Shown here: positions 52,532 through 61,093 of the stretch, one piece after another | How positions within the stretch are numbered: the first letter of the stretch is position 1 | How the letters are laid out: every line of letters starts with the position of its first letter | Source: Pseudomonas sp. PB120 | GTDB taxonomy: Bacteria; Pseudomonadota; Gammaproteobacteria; Pseudomonadales; Pseudomonadaceae | Length of the DNA stretch: 64,000 nucleotides | Reading direction: 5' to 3' | Assembly: GCF_009761815.1 (NCBI RefSeq) | Contig: NZ_RWIN01000051.1 | Location: 62,001-126,000, forward strand | The notes under the pieces: generated by a model | What the model saw: the letters and a program-made list of their open reading frames with translations, nothing else | Databases searched by the model: none | What the model was told of the DNA's origin: nothing | Program-made: the position numbers and the translations under genes

Positions 52532-53644
52532 TCAGTGGGCTTTAAGCAGGTTCAAGGATGTATCCGACAGCAGTCGGTCGACCCATGCCCCAGGCTCGCC
52601 CAGTGTCATGGCCAGCAAGCGCGAGCGCTTATAGAAGAAGTGGCAATCGGCTTCCCAGGTGTAACCGATGCCGCCATGCACATGCAGGCATTCACGTGCT
52701 GCGTATTCGAAGGCTTCGGTTGCGCTCAATCGGCAGGTGGCGGCGGCCAATGCGCGTTCGTCCGGACTGCCGGCATGCAGGGCCCAGGCGCCGTAATAGG
52801 CATTGGAGCGGGCCAGCTCGATTTTCACTGCCATATCGGCCAGCTTGTGTTTGATGGCCTGATAGCTGCCAATAGGGCGACCGAACGTATGGCGTTCAAG
52901 GGCATAGTCGCGCGCCAGTCCGCAGGCCGCTTCGGCTCCGCCGATCTGTTCAAAAGCGGTCAAAATGGCGGACTGGTCAACCACCTGTTGCATCGCGGCT
53001 GTGGCCTGTGCTCCCGCCAGCAGCCCAATGGCCTGCACCCCATCAGCTTGCAAGGCGGAAAACGGAATGATTTCGTCAGGACTGTTTAGCGGCACTACCT
53101 TCAGACCCGAGTCACCTAGCTTGACCAGGACAACGACCGGTTGTCCGTCTTGCTGAGCTGGCAGCAATGCATATTGAGACTGGGCGGCATATGCCAGAGG
53201 TCGGCTGCGGCCGCTCAGAGTCTTGCCGTCGAACTGTAAAGGTTGGCCTTCCCAGGATTGCCCGGGCGCAACCAGGCCCGTTGCGACAATGGCCTCTTCA
53301 CCGGCGATCGCCTGCAGCAGATCTTTTGCTTCAGGGGCGGCACTGAGCTTCAGCAGTTCTGCAGCCAGGAAAACTGTGCTCTGGAACGGAATCGGCGCCA
53401 GTGTCCGACCGAGCTCCTCAGCCAGGACACACAGTTCCAGCATGCCCAGGCCCAGCCCGCCCTGATCCTCATCAATGGCGACTGCCGGCCAGCCTAGTTC
53501 GGCAACCTGTCTCCAGAGATCCGAATTGAACGGCTGATGCGCTTGAAGCAACTGTCGCACCGTATGGAAGTCGCTGACTTCGCTCAGGAGGCGACGGGAC
53601 TGGTCCCGAAGCATCCGCTGCTCATCTGAGAAATCAAAATTCAT
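52532..53644 (-). CDS. Acyl-CoA dehydrogenase, small-subunit type (pair 2)
   Basis: 370 residues beginning MNFDFSDEQRMLRDQSRRLL. DEDQGGLGLGMLELCVLAEE, RHTFGRPIGSYQAIKHKLAD and VHGGIGYTWEADCHFFYKRS are present, and there is no YEGT block. It is very similar in start and motifs to the gene at 59960-61072, so pairs 2 and 3 come from one duplication. It is first in its operon, with the operator copy at 53680-53698 36 bp upstream. Confidence 0.9.
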   Translation of the reverse strand: MNFDFSDEQRMLRDQSRRLLSEVSDFHTVRQLLQAHQPFNSDLWRQVAELGWPAVAIDEDQGGLGLGMLELCVLAEELGRTLAPIPFQSTVFLAAELLKLSAAPEAKDLLQAIAGEEAIVATGLVAPGQSWEGQPLQFDGKTLSGRSRPLAYAAQSQYALLPAQQDGQPVVVLVKLGDSGLKVVPLNSPDEIIPFSALQADGVQAIGLLAGAQATAAMQQVVDQSAILTAFEQIGGAEAACGLARDYALERHTFGRPIGSYQAIKHKLADMAVKIELARSNAYYGAWALHAGSPDERALAAATCRLSATEAFEYAARECLHVHGGIGYTWEADCHFFYKRSRLLAMTLGEPGAWVDRLLSDTSLNLLKAH

Positions 53645-53679
53645 GGAAGCCCCTGCAGCGTTATTGTTTTCTAAACGTA

Positions 53680-53698
53680 TTAATCATATACATAATAA
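53680..53698. promoter_or_regulatory. Candidate island operator before the ACAD pair 2 operon
   Basis: TTAATCATATACATAATAA, 15 of 19 with the copy at 1322. A weaker relative at 53818-53836 (13 of 19) is placed for control of GntR gene 2. Confidence 0.55.
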
Positions 53699-53890
53699 AA
53701 TCAGATTGTCCAGTGACGCGCGTGGACCTGTGCGGAACACAGAAAAGATCTTGAAACGCCCCATTATTACGCGTTGCGTACTCGCGAAGAAGCGTTATGA
53801 TTTTCATGTGTTATATTTAGATCATGTTTATCATATGGCTGATTAAGCTGTTATGAAAACGACGATTCCACAGACTAAGGATTGAAGGTG

Positions 53891-54703
53891 ATGAGCGATT
53901 TGAAAGAATTTTCGTTTTCGAACGGGAGGGTTGCGGGCGAGCGTCGGCAAGTACTCCATATTCCCAAGGCACCGCAGATCGTTGCTGGTCGAATCAAGAA
54001 GCAGATTGTGCGCGGCGAACTGAAGGAGGGGGATCTGCTTCAAGCCGAAGGCAAGCTGATGGAAGAATATGGCGTGTCACGTCCGACCATTCGCGAAGCT
54101 TTTCGTATCCTCGAGGCGGAGCATCTGATCACTGTTGCCCGAGGGGCTAAGGGTGGTGCCGTCATACATGCGCCGGATCCGGTGTTGATCGCCAATTACG
54201 CGTTGATGGTATTGCAGTTCGAAGGCACCACCGTGGCTGAGGTTTATCAGGCGCGGATGGCGTTCGAGCCCTCGGCGGTTCGTTTCGTGGTCGAGAACTC
54301 TGCAGAGCGCGCACCGGCAGTATTGCGCGAGGCGATAGAGCGCGAGCGTGCTTTTATCGAGGATCCGGCAGGCTTTGCCACTGAGGTGGCGCATTTTCAC
54401 AAGGTGCTCGTGGAGCTATCCGGCAATAAGCCGCTGATCCATCTGTGGGGGGCCATGCACGAAGTGATTACCCGGCATCAAACAGCGGCCGTGGCGTTGC
54501 AGCGACGCAGCATTCCCGTAGAGACTTCTATCATGGCGGCAGTCGCTGGATTGAAGTCTCAAGAGAAGCTCATTGGTTTCATTGAGGCGCGCGACATCGA
54601 TGGTGCTGAAGCTCACTGGCGCAAGCATATGGTGCGCGCGAACAAAGTCTGGGTGACTGGGTTTGAACATATGCGCATTACCGATCTGTTCCAGGTCGGT
54701 TGA
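53891..54703 (+). CDS. GntR family regulator, FadR/FCD subfamily, paralogue 2
   Basis: 270 residues from the ATG at 53891; a TTG at 53882 in the same frame is also possible. The winged helix repeats the wording of paralogue 1: VLHIPKAPQIVAGRIKKQIV, EEYGVSRPTIREAFRILEAE, GAKGGAVIHAPDP. The FCD part contains ARMAFEPSAVRFVVEN, HFHKVLVELSGNKPLIHLWG and HWRKHM. DNA-recognition segments are nearly the same in both paralogues while the effector halves differ more, so they may read one operator with different ligands. Confidence 0.92.
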   Translation: MSDLKEFSFSNGRVAGERRQVLHIPKAPQIVAGRIKKQIVRGELKEGDLLQAEGKLMEEYGVSRPTIREAFRILEAEHLITVARGAKGGAVIHAPDPVLIANYALMVLQFEGTTVAEVYQARMAFEPSAVRFVVENSAERAPAVLREAIERERAFIEDPAGFATEVAHFHKVLVELSGNKPLIHLWGAMHEVITRHQTAAVALQRRSIPVETSIMAAVAGLKSQEKLIGFIEARDIDGAEAHWRKHMVRANKVWVTGFEHMRITDLFQVG

Positions 54704-54710
54704 GTCTCAA

Positions 54711-54730
54711 GAGCCACCGGATGGTGGCTC
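54711..54730. terminator. Hairpin between GntR gene 2 and DUF2889 gene
   Basis: Perfect 8-bp stem GAGCCACC/GGTGGCTC with a 4-base loop between convergent stops. No clear T-run. Confidence 0.55.
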
Positions 54731-54742
54731 AAGATGTCTTCC

Positions 54743-55522
54743 CTAAGGAATCTCTCGCACATTAATTAGCATTTCCGCGGCGTTGGCCGCGTAGTCCCGG
54801 GTTGTTCCACGGCTGCGCAGGGCTTGGTGGCTGCGTTCGGGCTGAAAGCTGTAGCAAAGTGCAGGTTGGCCAAATTCAGCGGCGTTGTGGAAAAGGTCGT
54901 GATCGATCGTTCGTCCGCCAGCCACAAGGATAGCGCGTCGCAACAGAGTGGCTTGTTCGGCAGCCTCTTCGTCGAGTGACTCTGTCCACTGGCGAAAACC
55001 ACGCTCCAGCGTCTGGCCAGTGAAGGGTGCGGGGCCGGTAATACTTCCGTTATCCACCTGCCAACACATCACCTCTTCGCCATCGCGTAATACGCGTGCG
55101 CGGGTCGGACCCATGGTCGGGTGAATCCCGTTCCAGGCATAGACCTCGCGATCCTCAACGGTTATCTCATAGCGACGTTCGCAATCTCCGCGCTTGATAT
55201 GCGCCAGAGTCAATCCCGTTAAATCGTGAACATGTGTGCACTGTTGCCGCATGTCGATCAGCGCGCCGATATCCGAAGCGCGGTTGATCAGAGGACTGCC
55301 GACGAGTGCCTGCAAAGGGGCTTGAGCTCCGGAACAGGTCACCCAAGGGGGGCGCGGCGCCGCCATGCGGACTGCCGTTATGCACACGCCATCGTGCTCT
55401 ATGGTCACGCCGAAGTGATGGAAGTCATCCTCCAGCCAGCCAACTACCTGCCCTGGGGTCACCTGGCGCAGAACTATCAGGCGGCGCAGACAACCACCCC
55501 TGCGCGGGAAAGTATCGCTCAT
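54743..55522 (-). CDS. DUF2889 domain protein (short form)
   Basis: 259 residues. GQVVGWLEDDFHHFGVTIEH and QQCTHVHDLTGLTLAHIKRG are the conserved DUF2889 segments (the latter near residue 95). A second half with DREVYAWNGIHPTMGPTRAR follows. Function unknown. It is 18 bp downstream of the ComB-like gene and certainly in its operon, under the operator at 56323. With the gene at 15983-17005 the island has two DUF2889 proteins of different length. Confidence 0.78.
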   Translation of the reverse strand: MSDTFPRRGGCLRRLIVLRQVTPGQVVGWLEDDFHHFGVTIEHDGVCITAVRMAAPRPPWVTCSGAQAPLQALVGSPLINRASDIGALIDMRQQCTHVHDLTGLTLAHIKRGDCERRYEITVEDREVYAWNGIHPTMGPTRARVLRDGEEVMCWQVDNGSITGPAPFTGQTLERGFRQWTESLDEEAAEQATLLRRAILVAGGRTIDHDLFHNAAEFGQPALCYSFQPERSHQALRSRGTTRDYAANAAEMLINVREIP

Positions 55523-55540
55523 TGTCAGTTACTCGATGGG

Positions 55541-56266
55541 TCACAAGCAGGTGAGGTGGTTGCCCTGGAGGTGGGGCACGATATCAAGCAGGCCAAGCCG
55601 GGCTGAATACTCGACTTCATCGAACATGTCTTCCTTGCACAGTCGAACACCTAATTGGCTTTGCATCAGGCAGTCGTGCGGCGAGTCGTAGTATTGGCCG
55701 TACACCGAGCGTGCGATGTGACAGGTGTCCGATAGGGTCCAGGTGCCGGGGCAGGTGATTTCCAGTTGCTCGACCAGGTATCCGGCCAAATACAGGTCTT
55801 CCAGATTCACTCGACCAGCCGATCCCGAGCAGACCAGCACAATCGACCGATCCTGGTGTTTCTGGAGTTGGCGGATTATGGCGGGTGCATTCAACAGGGC
55901 GGCGGCATATACATGCTTGGCGGTATCCGCCTTGCGCAGCGCGACGGTGCCGTTTGTCGTGGAAAATACAACATTGCGACCTGCCAAAGCCTCTTGCGAC
56001 AAGGCAAGCGGAGAGTAGGTGACGAAGCCTGGAATTTTCTGCAGATGGTTCTCCCCGGCCAGTATGTAACTATCGGGTTCCAGGCCGTTTACTGTGTCAC
56101 AGGCCATTTGCCGGTTGGCTGCCGGATATACGGCTCTGGCGCCATGGTGCAGGGCGGCGACAATAGTCGTAGTGGCGAACAATACGTCGATGACTACGGC
56201 AACCTTGTCGTATAGGAAGTCCGGATCGAGGTCCTCCTTGCGCAGAACCACATTGATTTTTGGCAT
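55541..56266 (-). CDS. 2-phosphosulfolactate phosphatase family (ComB-like) protein
   Basis: 241 residues from the ATG at 56266 (GGAG upstream); an earlier ATG at 56284 is less likely. ComB family blocks are VAVVIDVLFATTTIVAALHH (the family has VIDVLRATTTI), VVFSTTNGTVALRKA and VCSGSAGRVNLEDLYLAGYL (family CAGxxGxxxLED). Known members remove phosphate from 2-phosphosulfolactate. Here no sulfonate or coenzyme M genes are near, so another phosphate monoester is likely, perhaps linked to the hydroxyacyl-CoA kinase at 40851. In VIDVLF the usual Arg is Phe, which may change specificity. Confidence 0.78.
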   Translation of the reverse strand: MPKINVVLRKEDLDPDFLYDKVAVVIDVLFATTTIVAALHHGARAVYPAANRQMACDTVNGLEPDSYILAGENHLQKIPGFVTYSPLALSQEALAGRNVVFSTTNGTVALRKADTAKHVYAAALLNAPAIIRQLQKHQDRSIVLVCSGSAGRVNLEDLYLAGYLVEQLEITCPGTWTLSDTCHIARSVYGQYYDSPHDCLMQSQLGVRLCKEDMFDEVEYSARLGLLDIVPHLQGNHLTCL

Positions 56267-56322
56267 TAAATGACGCTCCGGCATGCGGGAATCGAAAAAT
56301 CAGCTTTTTGTCTAGAAACAGC

Positions 56323-56341
56323 TTAATCATACGTATCATTG
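56323..56341. promoter_or_regulatory. Candidate island operator on the ComB-like side
   Basis: TTAATCATACGTATCATTG, 17 of 19 with the copy at 1322, 56 bp before the ComB-like start. Confidence 0.6.
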
Positions 56342-56436
56342 CGTGCAAGACTGAATCGTCCGGTTTCGCGGCCGCGTTGGCAGTTCTGTCACGATCAAAA
56401 ATGAAGGCTTTGCCAGCAAGCCTGTTGTTTATCGTC

Positions 56437-56455
56437 TTAAACATACATATCATTA
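56437..56455. promoter_or_regulatory. Candidate island operator on the thiolase side
   Basis: TTAAACATACATATCATTA, 16 of 19 with the copy at 1322, 70 bp before the thiolase start. Confidence 0.57.
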
Positions 56456-56525
56456 TGCTCTATGTTGTCGAGATAACAGGCGCTGGCTTGCTCGATGTTG
56501 GATGGTCAGGAAGGGGAGACAGACA

Positions 56526-57734
56526 GTGGCTCAAGCCTATATTTTCGATCATGTTCGCACGCCTCGTGGCCGCGGACGCCCCAATGGCGGTTTGCACGCA
56601 GTCAGCTCAACTGAGCTGGCGGCACAGGTGCTGCGTGCCTTGCGTGACCGCAATCAACTCGACAGCGCCGAAGTTGGTGAAGTCGCATTGGGCGTGGTCA
56701 CGCCATTTGGCGAGCAGGGTTCCAACCTGACGCGTCCTGCGATTTTGATGGCCGGTTACGCTGAAAGCGTGCCGGGTCTGCAACTGGACCGGGCATGCTC
56801 TTCGGGGCTCGACGCGGTCAACATGATGGCTGCTCAAGTGATGGCAGGGCAGCTCGACCTGGCGATCGGCGGCGGTGTGGAGTCCATGTCGCGCGTGCCG
56901 ATGGGCTCCCAAGGCAGTGCCTGGGCTCGGGATCCTGCCATTGCCTATGCCACCGCATTTGCACCTCAGGGAATCGGCGCCGATCTGATCGCCACGCGCA
57001 GTGGTTTTAGCCGTGACGATGTTGATGCCTATGCACTGGCCAGCCAGCAGCGTGCGGGGCGTGCCTGGGATGAAGGTCGCTTCAAAAACTCCGTGGTACC
57101 TGTCGTCGACGCTCTTGGTTTTCCCTTGCTTGAGCGTGATGAGCACATGCGTCCGCAAACCCGTCCAGAAGACCTGGCCAGCCTGCAACCAGCGTTCGCG
57201 CAGATGGGGACCTTGGGTGGCTATGACGCGATTGCCTTGCAAAAGTACCCGGATGTTTTCGAGATTGAGCATGTGCATACCGCCGGTAACTCTTCGGGCA
57301 TCGTCGACGGTGCAGCCGGGGTACTTGTTGGTTCACTCGAGGCGGGAAAACGCCTGGGGCTAAAACCCCGCGCGCGTATCCGTAGTTTCGCGACCATCGG
57401 TACAGACCCGACCATCATGCTCACCGGCCCGGCTCCTGCATCGCTGCGCGCTTTGCAGCGAGCAGGCATGAATGTCTCTGATATCGATCTGTTTGAACTC
57501 AACGAAGCGTTCGCATCCGTAGTGTTGGAATACATGCGTGTATTGGACATCGGCCATGAGCGGATCAATGTCAATGGCGGCGCCATCGCCCTAGGTCACC
57601 CTCTGGGTGCGACAGGCGCGATGCTGCTCGGCACAGTCCTCGATGAACTTGAGCGCACGGGTGGCAGTACGGCACTGGTCAGTCTGTGCGTCGGCATCGG
57701 CATGGGCGCGGCAACCATCATCGAACGCGTCTGA
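56526..57734 (+). CDS. Acetyl-CoA acyltransferase (thiolase, FadA-like)
   Basis: 402 residues from a GTG at 56526 with GGGGAG upstream. The nucleophile is Cys91 in [36 protein letters not shown] (His358) and [11 protein letters not shown] (Cys388) complete a true degradative thiolase. It cleaves 3-oxoacyl-CoA with CoA to acetyl-CoA or propionyl-CoA and a shorter acyl-CoA. It is first in the operon thiolase, FadB-like, ACAD pair 3, a complete beta-oxidation set. Confidence 0.93.
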   Translation: MAQAYIFDHVRTPRGRGRPNGGLHAVSSTELAAQVLRALRDRNQLDSAEVGEVALGVVTPFGEQGSNLTRPAILMAGYAESVPGLQLDRACSSGLDAVNMMAAQVMAGQLDLAIGGGVESMSRVPMGSQGSAWARDPAIAYATAFAPQGIGADLIATRSGFSRDDVDAYALASQQRAGRAWDEGRFKNSVVPVVDALGFPLLERDEHMRPQTRPEDLASLQPAFAQMGTLGGYDAIALQKYPDVFEIEHVHTAGNSSGIVDGAAGVLVGSLEAGKRLGLKPRARIRSFATIGTDPTIMLTGPAPASLRALQRAGMNVSDIDLFELNEAFASVVLEYMRVLDIGHERINVNGGAIALGHPLGATGAMLLGTVLDELERTGGSTALVSLCVGIGMGAATIIERV

Positions 57735-57773
57735 ATTCGATCCTCACCCCATTCTGCAAGGACGGGTCATTGC

Positions 57774-59924
57774 ATGTTTGAAACCATTGATTTTGCGTTG
57801 GGTAAAGATGGCGTTGCCGTCGTTACCATCGACATTCCGGGACAACCGGCCAACACCATCACCGAGCGGTTTCGAGATGAGCTGGCAGAGATTGTCGAGC
57901 GAGTTTCCGCCGATGCCGATATTCGCGGTGTGGTCATTACCTCGGCGAAGAAGGATTTCGTCGCCGGCGGCGATCTGAAGGAAATCGTTCGCACGCTGTC
58001 TCGCGAACTGAGCGTGGGCGATGCCCGTGATATGGCCACTCAGATGAGTCCATTGTTGCGGCGCCTTGAGAGCAGCGGCAAACCCTATGTGGCCGCGATC
58101 AATGGCTCCGCATTGGGCGGCGGTCTGGAGATCGCTCTGGCCTGCCATCACCGTCTGGTTCTGGACAATCCACGCATTCTGCTGGGCCTGCCGGAAGCTA
58201 CGCTGGGCCTTATGCCCGGTGCCGGTGGCACTCAGCGCCTGCCTCGTTTGATCGGGATTGCCAGCGCATTGCCGTTGATGATGAAAGGCACCTTGCTGGC
58301 GCCTGAAGCTGCGTTGGCTAAAGGTATTGTCGATGGGGTGCTCAGCGTCGAGCAATTGCTGCCAGCCGCTCGCGCCTGGGTTCTTGAGCACGCAGATGCC
58401 CAGCAACCCTGGGATAAAAAAGGTTATCAAGTTCCCGGCGGCGCGGGTTTTGCTGATGTTGAACTGGGTAACCTGTTTAACCTCACTGCCACTCAGATCG
58501 CTCGCGATACCGGGCGCAATCTACCGGCACCGATTGCCTTGCTCCGGGCGGTAGCCCACGGCACCTGCGTGCCAATCGACGCCGGACTGCACATTGAATC
58601 CTGCGAGTTCGCCAAGCTGGTGCTTGATCCAACCGCCTGCAATATGGTCCGCACGATGTTTGTGAACAAGGGCGAGCTGGAAAAGCTGTCCCGTCGACCT
58701 AAATCCATCGAGCCGGCGTCGATCGCCAAAGTCGGCGTGGTCGGAGCTGGCCTGATGGGTGGCGGTATTGCCCATAGTGCCGCAGTGGCCGGGTTGCAAG
58801 TGGTGTTGCTGGATGCAACGGCGGAACAGGCCCTGGCCGGCCGCCAGCGACTGGCCGACGAGTTTGCCAAGCGAGTGGCGAAGGGACGTATGGCTCAGGA
58901 AGTTGCTGATGCGATCATGGCCCGTATTCAGGCTACCAGCGATTATGCCGAGTTTGCCGAGTGTGACCTGGTCATTGAGGCGGTGTTCGAAGACTTGCAG
59001 GTCAAGACTGGAGTATTCGCCCAGGCGCAGGCGTTCATGAAGCCGGGTGCGATACTCGCTTCAAACACCTCGACCTTGCCGATTACCGACATGGCCCGGG
59101 ACTTGAACACCCCTGATGGATTTATCGGTCTGCATTTCTTTTCCCCAGTGGATCGCATGCCGTTGGTGGAAGTCGTGGTCGGTCAGCAAACCAGCGATAC
59201 CACTCTGGCGCATGCCCTCGATTTCATTCGCCTGTTGCGCAAGACGCCGATCGTGGTCAAGGACTCGCGAGGCTTTTTCACCTCGAGGGTGATCGCGGCG
59301 TATCTTCAAGAGTCGCTTGCGATGCTGGGCAGCGGCGTCAAACCGGCACTGATCGACAATGCTGCGCGCCTGGCCGGTTTCGCCATGGGGCCATTGGCGC
59401 TGCTGGACGACATCGGCATGGAGAACGGCTACAAATCATCACTGGCTGAGCGTGCCGCGCTGGGTGATGCCTGGAATGAACCCGCAGGCTTCAAGGTCCA
59501 GGAGATGTTCTGTGCAACCCTGAATCGGATCGGCCGTCGTTGTGGCAAGGGATTTTACGATTATCCAGAGGGCAAGCGCGCTTTGTGGTCGGGGCTGGGC
59601 GAAGTCTACCCTGCCTTGTCCGTGCAACCCGATGTCGAAGAGATCAAGAAGCGCATGCTCTACATCCAGGCGCTGGAAGCGGCGAGGTGCATGGAGGAGG
59701 GCGTGATCGGCAACGCCGCCGAAGGCGATGTTGGCTCGATTCTGGGAATTGGCTTTCCGACCTGGACTGGCGGTGTGTTCAGCTTGATCGATACCGTCGG
59801 CGGTACAGCCTTTGTCACTGCCTGCGATGAGCTGGCGGATCACTTCGGAGAGCGATTCCGGCCTTCGTCCTGGTTACGTCAGCGTGCCGAGCGTGGTGAG
59901 CGTTTCCATGTCCGCGAACAATAA
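57774..59924 (+). CDS. FadB-like bifunctional enoyl-CoA hydratase/3-hydroxyacyl-CoA dehydrogenase
   Basis: 716 residues, normal for FadB/FadJ. The N-terminal crotonase domain (1-190) has SALGGGLEIALACHH and GLPEATLGLMPGAGGTQRLP, so both Glu are kept. The NAD-binding domain starts near residue 318 with VGVVGAGLMGGGIAHSA. GLHFFSPVDRMPLVEVV holds the dehydrogenase His, and KDSRGFFTSRVI opens the C-terminal domains. It hydrates 2-enoyl-CoA and oxidises the 3-hydroxyacyl-CoA, feeding the thiolase made from the gene before it. AAGGA precedes the ATG. Confidence 0.93.
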   Translation: MFETIDFALGKDGVAVVTIDIPGQPANTITERFRDELAEIVERVSADADIRGVVITSAKKDFVAGGDLKEIVRTLSRELSVGDARDMATQMSPLLRRLESSGKPYVAAINGSALGGGLEIALACHHRLVLDNPRILLGLPEATLGLMPGAGGTQRLPRLIGIASALPLMMKGTLLAPEAALAKGIVDGVLSVEQLLPAARAWVLEHADAQQPWDKKGYQVPGGAGFADVELGNLFNLTATQIARDTGRNLPAPIALLRAVAHGTCVPIDAGLHIESCEFAKLVLDPTACNMVRTMFVNKGELEKLSRRPKSIEPASIAKVGVVGAGLMGGGIAHSAAVAGLQVVLLDATAEQALAGRQRLADEFAKRVAKGRMAQEVADAIMARIQATSDYAEFAECDLVIEAVFEDLQVKTGVFAQAQAFMKPGAILASNTSTLPITDMARDLNTPDGFIGLHFFSPVDRMPLVEVVVGQQTSDTTLAHALDFIRLLRKTPIVVKDSRGFFTSRVIAAYLQESLAMLGSGVKPALIDNAARLAGFAMGPLALLDDIGMENGYKSSLAERAALGDAWNEPAGFKVQEMFCATLNRIGRRCGKGFYDYPEGKRALWSGLGEVYPALSVQPDVEEIKKRMLYIQALEAARCMEEGVIGNAAEGDVGSILGIGFPTWTGGVFSLIDTVGGTAFVTACDELADHFGERFRPSSWLRQRAERGERFHVREQ

Positions 59925-59959
59925 GCTTTGGCCTTGTAAAGGTCTGGAGATCGATCGCC

Positions 59960-61072
59960 ATGAACTTTGATTTTTCTGCTGATCAGGAACAGTTGCGCGA
60001 TCAGGCCAAGCGCTTATTCGCTGACGGCCTGGTTCGTGCCCGGGCACTGCTGGAAAACCCGGAGACACATGATAAGTCCCTGTGGGTCCAGGTTCAGGAG
60101 TTGGGGTGGCCGGCTGCCGCTATCGCAGAGGCCGATGGTGGTCTGGGGCTTTCGGCATTGGAACTGTGTGTTCTGGCTGAAGAGGTCGGACGCACGCTGG
60201 CGCCGATTCCCTTCAGTTCTTCGGTATTGCATGCCAGCACGGCATTGCAACAACTGACGGATTGCCAGGTCGCATCCACGCTGCTGGGCGAGCTGGCGGC
60301 GGGTGAAAAAACAGCCAGCGTCGCGTTCACCGAGCGCGGCCAGGTGGCATGGACCGAACGGCCCGAAGCGCGAGTCAGTGCAGGAAAGCTGAGTGGTCGC
60401 AAGGCCATGGTCGCCGATGCGCCAGTGGCAGATGTGTTCATCGTTTCGGCGTGTGCCGATGACGATGGCCAGGATTGGAGCTGGTGGCTCGTCGACGCGC
60501 AGGCTCCGGGAGTAAGCCTGGAATCGGTCGAAGCAATCGACCGGATCCGTCGTCATGCCGACCTTCACTTCGACGATGTCAGTTGCCTGCGATTGGGCTC
60601 TGCCGGGCAGGGCAGTGTGCTCGCTGAACGAGCTCTGGACGCTGCTGCTGTACTCAGTGCTTTCGAGCAACTGGGGAGCGCCGAAGCAGCGTTGGAGTCG
60701 ACCCTGGAGTATGTCAAAACACGGCAAGCATTCAACCGTGTGGTGGGTGGCTATCAGGCAGTCAAACACTCGCTGGCTGACCTATATGTGAAGAACCAGT
60801 TGGCGCGGAGCCATTGCTACTACGGTGCATGGGCCCTGACCCAGGCACCTGCGCAATTACCTCGTGCCGCCGCGGGGGCGCGTCTGGCCGCCACTGAAGC
60901 CTTGTGCCAGGCCGCTGAAACTGCGGTCGAGTTGCACGGTGGCATCGGTTTCACTTGGGAAAGCGATATTCAACTTTTCTACCGTCGTGCGCGGCTGATG
61001 GCAACCCAACTGGGTGGCCGTGCCTTTTGGGCTCGCCGTCTCAAGGCAGCCCTGCTGCGCGAAACGGCTTGA
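59960..61072 (+). CDS. Acyl-CoA dehydrogenase, small-subunit type (pair 3)
   Basis: 370 residues, GGAG upstream. It begins MNFDFSADQEQLRDQAKRLF. EADGGLGLSALELCVLAEEV, RQAFNRVVGGYQAVKHSLAD and LHGGIGFTWESDIQLFYRRA are shared with the pair 2 small subunit, and the YEGT block is absent. It probably works with the next gene. The operon supplies one complete turn of beta-oxidation. Confidence 0.9.
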   Translation: MNFDFSADQEQLRDQAKRLFADGLVRARALLENPETHDKSLWVQVQELGWPAAAIAEADGGLGLSALELCVLAEEVGRTLAPIPFSSSVLHASTALQQLTDCQVASTLLGELAAGEKTASVAFTERGQVAWTERPEARVSAGKLSGRKAMVADAPVADVFIVSACADDDGQDWSWWLVDAQAPGVSLESVEAIDRIRRHADLHFDDVSCLRLGSAGQGSVLAERALDAAAVLSAFEQLGSAEAALESTLEYVKTRQAFNRVVGGYQAVKHSLADLYVKNQLARSHCYYGAWALTQAPAQLPRAAAGARLAATEALCQAAETAVELHGGIGFTWESDIQLFYRRARLMATQLGGRAFWARRLKAALLRETA

Positions 61073-61093
61073 TCGGATACAGGAGCGGCATCG

